DNA from: Limisphaera sp026417315
Lineage (GTDB): Bacteria > Verrucomicrobiota > Verrucomicrobiia > Limisphaerales > Limisphaeraceae
Assembly (NCBI RefSeq): GCF_049537125.1
Contig: NZ_JBMVQY010000003.1
Span: forward strand, 484,991-548,990
Reading direction: 5' to 3'
DNA length: 64,000 nucleotides
In this document: positions 50,551 to 57,485 of the stretch, in pieces
Numbering within the stretch: position 1 is the first letter of the stretch
How the letters are laid out: each line of letters starts with the position of its first letter
Translations under genes and position numbers: made by a program
Notes under the pieces: model-generated
Database searches by the model: none
Seen by the model: only the letters and a program-made list of their open reading frames with translations
What the model was told of the DNA's origin: nothing

Positions 50551-51516
50551 ATGAAGAGCAGAGCAATGGTGGGAGGGTGGTTGGCGGCCTGCCTGGTGGC
50601 CATCAGCGCGGGCGGGGCAGAGCTGGTCAACGGCATTCGTGCCGTGGTGCACGACTCGGTCATCACGCTGGAGGAGGTGAACCGATCCGTCATTCCTGCG
50701 CTGGGCCTGTTGCAGCGCCAGTACCGGAACGACCCGGAAACCTTTCGCCAGAAGCTCAATCAGGTGGTCGAGGAGAACGTCGAGCAACTGGTGCAACGCC
50801 AGCTCATTCTGCAGGACTGGCAGCAGTCCGGATACCAGCTCCCCGAGGCCATCGTGGAAGAGGCCGTCAATGAACGGTTGCGCGAGCAATTCGGGGGCGA
50901 CCGCGTCCGCATGGTCAAAACCCTTCAGGCCGAGGGGTTGACCCTCGAACGGTTCCGGCGGCAGGTCCGCGAGCAAATCATCGTCGAGATCCTGCGCAAC
51001 CGGAACATTTCCCGCGAGGTCATCATCTCGCCGCACAAGATCGAGCAGTATTACCGGGCCAATCAGGACAAGTTTCGTGCCGAGCCGGAGGTGAAACTGC
51101 GCATGATTGTGCTCAACAAGCGCAGCCCGGAGGATGCGGCCCGGGTTCGCCAACTGGCCGCGGAAATTCGCTCCCGCATTCTGGAGGGGGCCGATTTTGC
51201 GGAAATGGCGACCGTGTACTCCGAGGGGGCGCAACGCGCCCAGGGCGGCGACTGGGGCTGGGTCGAGCGCTCCGTTCTGCGGAAGGAGCTGGCCGACGTC
51301 GCGTTCGCCCTGCCGCCGCGCACCTGCAGTGAGGTGGTAGACCTGCCCGAGGCCTGTTATCTGCTTTGGGTGGACGAGGCCCGGCCGGAACGCATCCGGC
51401 CGCTGAGCGAATTGCGCGAGGAAATCGAGCGCACGCTGGTGGTCGAGGAGCGGGCCCGGCTGCAAAAGCGGTACGTGGACAAGCTCCGCGCCAAGACCTT
51501 CGTGCGTTACTTCTGA
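50551..51516 (+). CDS. SurA-like periplasmic peptidyl-prolyl isomerase/chaperone
   Basis: A protein of 321 residues. The signal peptide covers about residues 1-22 (MVGGWLAACLVAISAGGAEL), followed by the SurA N-domain pattern VNGIRAVVHDSVITLEEVN. One parvulin (rotamase) domain lies at about 180-280, with EVKLRMIVLNKRSP, LEGADFAEMATVYSEG, GGDWGWVERSVLRKELADVAF and a short C-terminal helix. SurA escorts outer-membrane proteins; the position next to lipid A genes fits an envelope role. E. coli SurA has two parvulin domains, this has one, as in many other phyla. Confidence 0.85.
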   Translation: MKSRAMVGGWLAACLVAISAGGAELVNGIRAVVHDSVITLEEVNRSVIPALGLLQRQYRNDPETFRQKLNQVVEENVEQLVQRQLILQDWQQSGYQLPEAIVEEAVNERLREQFGGDRVRMVKTLQAEGLTLERFRRQVREQIIVEILRNRNISREVIISPHKIEQYYRANQDKFRAEPEVKLRMIVLNKRSPEDAARVRQLAAEIRSRILEGADFAEMATVYSEGAQRAQGGDWGWVERSVLRKELADVAFALPPRTCSEVVDLPEACYLLWVDEARPERIRPLSELREEIERTLVVEERARLQKRYVDKLRAKTFVRYF

Positions 51517-51552
51517 TTCGCGCGGGACCGGCGGGAGTCGCCGGTTTCTCCC

Positions 51553-52575
51553 ATGCCCTTGCGGATTGGTATCACTCTCGGCGACGTTACCGGCATTGGG
51601 CCGGAGGTCACGGCCAAGGCGTTGGCCCGTCTCCTTCAGCATCCTTCCGAATTGCCCGCTCCGGTGGAGTTTGTGGTCTTCGGCGATCCGGGGCATTGGG
51701 TTCCCTGGGCGCGGCATGTCGGGCTCACCACGGATCGAGTCCATGCCAGAGCCGGGAGTCCCGCCGAGCCGGCGATTCGTGTGCTGAACCCGCTGTCGGA
51801 ACCGTTGCCCGACCGGTTGTCGTCCGGAGACGCGCAGGCTGCCCGGGCTGCCGTGGCTTGGCTCGAAGCCGCCGGCTTGGCGTGTCTGCGCGGAGAACTC
51901 GATGCGATCGTCACGGCCCCGGTCAACAAAGAGGCCATCCAACGCGCCGGCATTCCGTTCGTGGGACAGACAGAATTTCTGGCCGCGCTGGCGCAGGAAC
52001 CGGAGCCGGTGATGATGTTGTTGGGCCCGGACGCCCGGGGGCGCTGGCTGCGGGTGGCCCTGGCCACCGTGCACATCGCATTGAAGGAGGTTCCCCAACG
52101 ACTGACCGGGGCCCGGGTCCTGCGCACCATCGCCTGCGCGGTCGAGGCCTGTCGGATGCTCCGGTTGCCGCGCGCCCGGGTGGCCGTCTGCGGGCTCAAC
52201 CCGCACTGCGGCGAGGGCGGCGCCTTCGGCGACGAGGAACAGCGGATCATCGCGCCGGCCGTCGCGCGGGCGCACGCCCGGGGCTGGGACGTCGTCGGAC
52301 CTTTGAGCGGGGACACTGTGTTCTACCACGCCTTACAAGGTCGCTTTGACGCCGTCGTGGCCATGTACCATGACCAGGGGCTGGCCCCCCTGAAGGCCGT
52401 GGCGTTCGAGACCGGTGTGAATTGGTCGCTGGGCCTGCCCTTCATCCGCACCTCTCCGGATCATGGCACGGCCTACGACATTGCAGGGCAAGGCAAGGCC
52501 GATCCCACCAGCATGGAGGCGGCGCTCCGGTTGGCGCTGCAACTGGCTGCGCATCGGGCGGAGGCCGCCGGGTGA
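51553..52575 (+). CDS. pdxA: 4-hydroxythreonine-4-phosphate dehydrogenase
   Basis: An enzyme of pyridoxal phosphate synthesis (DXP-dependent route) that oxidises 4-phosphohydroxy-L-threonine with NAD. The 340 residues show the family pattern RIGITLGDVTGIGPEVTAKAL, ATVHIALKEV, MYHDQGLAPLKAVAF and TSPDHGTAYDIAGQ. The three metal-binding histidines in those last three blocks are conserved. The gene follows the SurA-like gene by 36 bases in the same direction, as surA-pdxA do in E. coli (there with ksgA). Confidence 0.94.
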   Translation: MPLRIGITLGDVTGIGPEVTAKALARLLQHPSELPAPVEFVVFGDPGHWVPWARHVGLTTDRVHARAGSPAEPAIRVLNPLSEPLPDRLSSGDAQAARAAVAWLEAAGLACLRGELDAIVTAPVNKEAIQRAGIPFVGQTEFLAALAQEPEPVMMLLGPDARGRWLRVALATVHIALKEVPQRLTGARVLRTIACAVEACRMLRLPRARVAVCGLNPHCGEGGAFGDEEQRIIAPAVARAHARGWDVVGPLSGDTVFYHALQGRFDAVVAMYHDQGLAPLKAVAFETGVNWSLGLPFIRTSPDHGTAYDIAGQGKADPTSMEAALRLALQLAAHRAEAAG

Positions 52576-52605
52576 GTGCCCGGCTCCCTCGGACGGGTCG
52601 AGATC

Positions 52606-53166
52606 CTAACTGCCGTTGGAGCCCGGGGGCTCGGGAGGCTCCGGGTCGGCCCCGTTCAAGGGCGGTTCTTGAGGCGGCGCCGATGCGCGGCTTTCCCGCC
52701 GTTTTTGGCGAAAGAATTCCTGCAACAGCGCCCGGCATTCTTCCGCGCGCACGCCGCCGGTGACTTCGCAGCGGTGGTTGAACGTGGGAAACTGCAGCAG
52801 ATTCAGCACCGTGCCGGCGGCGCCGGCCTTTACGTCCGCCGCACCAAACACCACCCGCGCCAGGCGGGCATGCACAATGGCTCCGGCACACATCGGACAG
52901 GGCTCCTTGGTCACGTAGAGGGTGCAGTCGGTCAGACGCCAGTCGCCCACCGCGGCTGCCGCCTGCGTCAGGGCCAGCATCTCCGCATGCGCGGTGGCAT
53001 CTCGCAGCAGTTCCACCTGGTTGTAGGCGCGCGCGATGATCCGGCCGGCACGCACCACGACCGCCCCCACCGGCACCTCGTCGGCCGCCAGGGCTCGTCG
53101 CGCCATGCGCAACGCCTCGCCCATGAAAAAGGCGTCGCTCTGCAGATCCAGGACGGGCTCGTTCAT
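52606..53166 (-). CDS. tadA: tRNA-specific adenosine deaminase
   Basis: Converts the wobble adenosine of tRNA-Arg(ACG) to inosine. The zinc deaminase motifs are complete: TAHAEMLAL (zinc His and catalytic Glu) and EPCPMCAGAIVHARL (two zinc Cys). The conserved VPVGAVVV and GVRAEECRALLQEFF blocks are present. The 186 residues include a Pro/Glu-rich C-terminal tail of about 30 residues. The frame is open upstream to 53601; the ATG at 53166 overlaps the NUDIX stop (ATGA), so the two are coupled. Confidence 0.93.
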   Translation of the reverse strand: MNEPVLDLQSDAFFMGEALRMARRALAADEVPVGAVVVRAGRIIARAYNQVELLRDATAHAEMLALTQAAAAVGDWRLTDCTLYVTKEPCPMCAGAIVHARLARVVFGAADVKAGAAGTVLNLLQFPTFNHRCEVTGGVRAEECRALLQEFFRQKRRESRASAPPQEPPLNGADPEPPEPPGSNGS

Positions 53167-53699
53167 CCCCGGGAAGAAACGGCGATGGCTGCACCGATCC
53201 CGCAGGCGGGGCGCGATTCTTCCAGAATCCACTCGTGCCGCCCATCCGGGTGGCAATGGCAATGAGCCGCGAAAAACCCGCCGCGGTGTTGCCGGAACCA
53301 GGGCCAGATGCTTTGGCGGTCCGTTTCGGGCAGCGGCAGTTGCATCAGCTCTTCCCAGCGGAAGAAAGCAAACCGGCCCTCTTCGTGCGGGGGCGGCAGT
53401 GTCCGCAGCCGCGGTTTCACCTCGAAGAGGAACATCAGCCAGTGGGCTTGTCCCTGGTATCCGTGCTCGCTGACCAGGCCCGTCAGGTGCAGATCCGACG
53501 GCGACAGACGCAGCCCCAGTTCCTCGAGTGCCTCGCGACAAGCGCAGGCGTAGGGCGATTCCCCCTGGTCGGTCCGCAACTTCCCGCCACAGGGACTCCA
53601 CAGTCCGCGGTTCGGTTCGCGTCGTCGCTCCATCAGCAACAGCTCGTCCTGCTCGTTAAAGCAGTAGAGCAGCGTTGAAATCCGATAGGGCATTCCCAT
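53163..53699 (-). CDS. NUDIX hydrolase
   Basis: A protein of 178 residues. The Nudix box is GGKLRTDQGESPYACACREA then LEELGL; it follows Gx5Ex7REUXEEXGU apart from two extra residues between the glycines and the first conserved glutamate. The opening ISTLLYCFNEQDELLLMERR and WSPCGGK resemble 8-oxo-dGTP-type NUDIX enzymes. The C-terminus has a His-rich segment (AAHCHCHPDGRHEW). tadA is translationally coupled downstream. The ATG at 53699 is 8 bases after a -10-like box. Confidence 0.85.
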   Translation of the reverse strand: MGMPYRISTLLYCFNEQDELLLMERRREPNRGLWSPCGGKLRTDQGESPYACACREALEELGLRLSPSDLHLTGLVSEHGYQGQAHWLMFLFEVKPRLRTLPPPHEEGRFAFFRWEELMQLPLPETDRQSIWPWFRQHRGGFFAAHCHCHPDGRHEWILEESRPACGIGAAIAVSSRG

Positions 53700-53707
53700 G
53701 CCACCTC

Positions 53708-53737
53708 AACTGGCCCGAAGCCGGGCCGCCGGGTCAA
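53708..53737 (-). promoter_or_regulatory. Candidate promoter of the NUDIX-tadA operon
   Basis: On the minus strand TTGACC and CCAGTT are 18 bases apart, with the -10 ending 8 bases before the ATG. The -10 is weak, but the spacing repeats the leaderless pattern. Confidence 0.35.
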
Positions 53738-53739
53738 CC

Positions 53740-54359
53740 GTAAAATCGCACCTCCGATCTCCAGCGGCGCATTTTCATATTTGAGGCCCGGATTTGACGG
53801 ATTCGAGGAGGTGCCCTTGTCTGTCGGCTTCGCCGTGAGGGGCGGGCCCGAAAGGCCCCGAGCCATCGCGGGCGAAAACTTCAGGCGCGATGGCGATCGC
53901 ATTTGCGGCGCCGGGGCTCCCGCCTGCGCCAACGCTGCAGGCGACGATCCTCCAGGGCGGCCCCATGCCGATTCATTCCAACCCTGCCCCTCGAGGGTTG
54001 GAAAGGCCACGCGACGGCAGCGCAGCTTGTGCCTGCCCCATTGGGGCGGGGATTCACCTGCCCAGAGCAGCGTCCCAGGTGACCGCGTTTCCGCAATTCG
54101 TCCCACCTTGCAGGAGGAGAATTCCGGGTGGACAGGCCCGGCCCCCCGCGATGGGCCTGCTCGGGTGGCGCCCTTTCCGGGCCTGGCGAGCCCGGGGGAC
54201 GAAGCTCCCGAGAGGGTCGCCGCCGGGTCGAGGGACTCGCGGTCGTCCGCGTTATGGCCGGAGAAATCCGGATCGGACTTGCGGTCTTCGCAGTGGGATT
54301 GATCCGCGGCAGCGCTTCCTTGCTGCCCTTTTCCGGCTCTGCTATTCCCGGCAGGAGTT
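53740..54359. other. Intergenic with a dispersed repeat
   Basis: About 620 bases between the NUDIX and glycosidase-glycosyltransferase genes, which are divergent. The first part is repeat copy 4. The remainder has open frames on both strands with no recognisable protein. Confidence 0.4.
53767..53880 (+). repeat. Dispersed ~120-base repeat, copy 4
   Basis: Begins GCGCATTTTCATATTTGAGG then CCCGGATTTGACGG, continuing with TCTGTCGGCTTCGCC. The first 30 bases are the best match to the copy at 37649; the second half is more diverged. Confidence 0.5.
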
Positions 54360-54389
54360 TTGACAACGGGACGGCTCGGGTGCGTCCAA
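54360..54389 (+). promoter_or_regulatory. Possible promoter of the glycosidase-glycosyltransferase gene
   Basis: A consensus TTGACA (54360-54365) lies 33 bases before the ATG at 54399. No good -10 is seen at 17-18 bases (CGTCCA or GTCCAA), but the distance to the start matches the leaderless genes. Confidence 0.3.
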
Positions 54390-54398
54390 CCAGTGTCG

Positions 54399-57047
54399 AT
54401 GACAAGCGCAGAAACTCGGACGGGTCGGGTGCGCCTGGATGGAAAGTTCTTCCGACTGGGCTCCGACAAGTTTTTCGTCAAAGGCGTGGCGTACGCTCCC
54501 ATGGCTCCGGACGCCGAGGGCCGGCCTTTTCCTCCGTCCTCCACGGCAGCCCGGGATCTGGACCTGGTCCGGGCCCTGGGCGCCAACGTGGTCCGCGTGT
54601 ACACCCCGCCGCCCCGGTGGTTCCTCGACCTGGCCGCCGAGCGAGGGGTGTACGTATGGATCGATCTTCTGTGGCCGCATCATCTCTGCTTCTTGGACAC
54701 TCCCGAGCTGCAACAACGGGCCCGGGACGAGGTCCGGCGTGCCGTCGAACAGTGTGCCGGTCATCCGGCCGTCTTCGCCTACTGCGTCGGCAACGAGATC
54801 CCTCCTGACATCGTGCGATGGTCCGGCCCGGAGCGGGTGAGTCGGTTTCTCGACGGGCTGGTGGCCATCGTCAGGGCCCTCGATCCGGAGGTTTTGTGTA
54901 CTTACGCGAATTATCCCCCGACGGAATACCTGCAGGTGACCGGCGCCGATTTTGTCGCCTTCAACGTTTACCTTCATCACCGGCCGGCCTACCGGAATTA
55001 TTTGGCGCGCCTGCAAATGCTGGCCGGAGACCGACCCGTGGTGATCAGTGAATGCGGCGTGGACGCCCTGCGCGAAGGATTGGACCGGCAGGCCGAGTTG
55101 TTGGAGTGGCAGATCGAGGAGGCTTTCCGCTGCGGCCTGGCCGGCATCGTTGTGTTCAGCCTCACGGATGAATGGCACCGGGGCGGTCATCCGATTCTGG
55201 ACTGGGCCATGGGATTGACCACGCGGGATCGGCAGCCGAAACCCGCGTTTGCCACGGTCCAACGCCAGTTTCATCGCGCGCCTCTGTTCCCCTTGCCGCG
55301 CGCGCCCCGCGTATCAGTCGTGGTGGCCAGCTACAACGGCGCCCGGACCCTGCCGCAATGTCTGGCGTCGCTGCAGTGCCTGCAGTACCCGGATTACGAG
55401 GTCATCCTGGTGGACGACGGGTCGACGGACGAAACCCCGGCCGTGGCCGCCCGGTTTCCCGGCGTGCGCGTGATCCGGCACGAACAGAATCTCGGACTTT
55501 CCGCCGCTCGAAACACCGGAATCGCTGCTGCCACCGGCGAGATCATCGCCTTTACGGATGCGGATTGTCGCGCCGACGAATTGTGGCTTCACTTCCTGGT
55601 GCAGGATCTCGTGCAGAGCCGCGCCGTGGGCATCGGTGGGCCGAATTTGTTGCCCCCGGACGATTCGCCCGTGGCCGCGGCTGTGATGGTTTCGCCCGGC
55701 GGCCCTGCGCCCGTGCTGCTGACCGACCGGCAGGCGGAGCACCTGCCCGGCTGCAACATGGCCTTTTACAAGTGGGCCCTCGAAGCCGTGGGGGGATTCG
55801 ACCCCGTTTTCCGAAAAGCAGGCGACGACGTGGACGTTTGCTGGCGACTGTTACAGGCCGGTTATTCCCTGGCGTACTCGCCCTCGGCACTCGTCTGGCA
55901 TTATCGACGGTCCACCGTGCGCGCCTACCTGCGCCAGCAGGCCGGCTACGGAGAGGCCGAGGCGCTGCTCATGCGTAAGCATCCCGAGTACTTCAACCCG
56001 TGGGGTGGGGGCCGGTGGCGCGGACGCATCTACGGGGCCGGCGCCGTGGGCGTGTGGCTTGGCCGACCTGTGATCTATCATGGCATCTTTGGCACCGGCT
56101 GGTTTCAAACCCTTTACGCCGCCGAGCCGGCCGGCTGGTTAATGCTCCTGACGACTCTGGAGTTTCACCTTCTGGTCACTCTGCCACTGGGCCTTCTTGG
56201 TTTTACTGTGCCGCTGCTGGGTTGGTTGGCCTTGACGAGCCTGACGCTGTCGGTGGCGGTCTGCGTGCTGGCGGCCGCACAGGCCCCGCTGTCCCCGGCA
56301 AAGAGACGCTGGTGGTCCCGCCCGCTGGTGGCCCTGTTGTTTGCGCTCCAACCGGTGGTCCGGGGATGGGCGCGATATCGCGAACGGATGCCCTGGCGCC
56401 TGCGTGCCCACCGGCCCGTCGATTCTCTCGAAGCCGTGGCCCTGCGCCGGGGGCGGTTCCGGTTGGACCGCGTGGACCTCTGGAGTGAACGAGAGGTGGA
56501 CCGCGTGGCCGTGCTGCATGCCATCATGGGTGAGTTGGAACAGGCCGGATGGTCGGTGCGACCCGACACGGGCTGGAGTCCCTACGATTTCGAAGCCGCT
56601 GCAGGTCCGTGGGCCGCGGTGCGCGTCGTCAGTGCCATCGAACTCTATCCGGGGGGCAGACGCCGACTTTGCTTCCGACTGCGCCCGGTGTGGTCGTTGG
56701 GCGCGCGGGCCGCGTTCATGCTGGCCCTGCTGGGCGGGCTTACGCTGGCAAACGCCTCGGGACCGGCACGACCACTGTCCTGGGTGTGGCTGGTGGGCCT
56801 CCCCGGAGTCGCGGCCGTTTTGCTGCATCGACAGTGCCGGCGACTCCAGAGCATGCTGGCCGTGTTTCTCGACGAGTTTGCCCGGCGCCGCGATCTTGTC
56901 CGCCTGCCGTGGCGATCCGTCCCTCGGCGCTTTCGGTGGTTTCAACCTCGGAAATCAGCTCCGGGACCCTTGCCTGCGCCGTCCCCCCCGGATTCTCCGT
57001 TTGCGATACCCGGGCCGGGCGCTTCCTCGTCGTCAAAAGCTTCGTAA
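54399..57047 (+). CDS. Clan GH-A glycosidase-like domain fused to a GT2 glycosyltransferase, membrane-bound
   Basis: A protein of 882 residues. Residues about 5-285 form a clan GH-A TIM barrel: RLGSDKFFVKGVAYAP, GANVVRVYTPP, the acid/base Glu in YCVGNEIPPDI and the nucleophile candidate Glu in VVISECGVDALREG. Residues about 305-530 are a GT2 (GT-A) domain: VSVVVASYNGARTLPQCLAS, VDDGSTDETP, LSAARNTGIAAATGEIIAFT, DADCRADE and CNMAFYKW. Four hydrophobic segments follow (about 585-640 and 775-810) around a soluble piece. No signal peptide; both enzymes probably face the cytosol. A role in synthesis and trimming of an exopolysaccharide is inferred. The ATG at 54399 was chosen over a TTG at 54360. 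Confidence 0.85.
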   Translation: MTSAETRTGRVRLDGKFFRLGSDKFFVKGVAYAPMAPDAEGRPFPPSSTAARDLDLVRALGANVVRVYTPPPRWFLDLAAERGVYVWIDLLWPHHLCFLDTPELQQRARDEVRRAVEQCAGHPAVFAYCVGNEIPPDIVRWSGPERVSRFLDGLVAIVRALDPEVLCTYANYPPTEYLQVTGADFVAFNVYLHHRPAYRNYLARLQMLAGDRPVVISECGVDALREGLDRQAELLEWQIEEAFRCGLAGIVVFSLTDEWHRGGHPILDWAMGLTTRDRQPKPAFATVQRQFHRAPLFPLPRAPRVSVVVASYNGARTLPQCLASLQCLQYPDYEVILVDDGSTDETPAVAARFPGVRVIRHEQNLGLSAARNTGIAAATGEIIAFTDADCRADELWLHFLVQDLVQSRAVGIGGPNLLPPDDSPVAAAVMVSPGGPAPVLLTDRQAEHLPGCNMAFYKWALEAVGGFDPVFRKAGDDVDVCWRLLQAGYSLAYSPSALVWHYRRSTVRAYLRQQAGYGEAEALLMRKHPEYFNPWGGGRWRGRIYGAGAVGVWLGRPVIYHGIFGTGWFQTLYAAEPAGWLMLLTTLEFHLLVTLPLGLLGFTVPLLGWLALTSLTLSVAVCVLAAAQAPLSPAKRRWWSRPLVALLFALQPVVRGWARYRERMPWRLRAHRPVDSLEAVALRRGRFRLDRVDLWSEREVDRVAVLHAIMGELEQAGWSVRPDTGWSPYDFEAAAGPWAAVRVVSAIELYPGGRRRLCFRLRPVWSLGARAAFMLALLGGLTLANASGPARPLSWVWLVGLPGVAAVLLHRQCRRLQSMLAVFLDEFARRRDLVRLPWRSVPRRFRWFQPRKSAPGPLPAPSPPDSPFAIPGPGASSSSKAS

Positions 57048-57485
57048 GCCCGGGCGCCGAAAAAGTGGCCGCGTGGCTTTGCCCGGCCACCCGCTATCAT
57101 GGCTTGGGCCGGCATTGGCCCAGCGGGTTGTTAGCGGCGCAGCCCACGGATCACATTCGGGTCTCCTGCTTTGCAGAGAGGGGCCCGATTGGACCGACGC
57201 GGCTTGTTCCCAACGCTCCTGAAACAGTTTGGAGACGGCCACACGCGAAGGCATGGTCGTCCCCGGCCGCAATGCCGCGGCGAATCCACGCCCTGGGCTT
57301 CCGGCAGGGAAACAAGCCATAAAGCGCAGACTCTTCTGTCCCGGGCTGTAAGGCGCACGCGCGGATCAGTGCGCGCTGAAATGCAGAGGTGCTTCGCGGC
57401 TGCCCCGGAGTCGTCGCCCGCTGCCGGGTTCTACCTGTGGTTTTTTGCTGACATTCGGGCTGCCGTCATTAGGCTGCGATCGCAT
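57048..57485. other. Upstream region of the FGE-like gene
   Basis: About 440 bases. The downstream frame is open from 57171 but Arg/Gly-rich and unlike a protein domain. I see no promoter or structured element I can defend. Confidence 0.35.

Noticed and set aside
54360..54398. TTG start at 54360 for the glycosidase-glycosyltransferase
   Set aside because: The AGGAG before it is only 2 bases away, and the TTG is the first base of a consensus -35 box. The ATG at 54399 is more natural.
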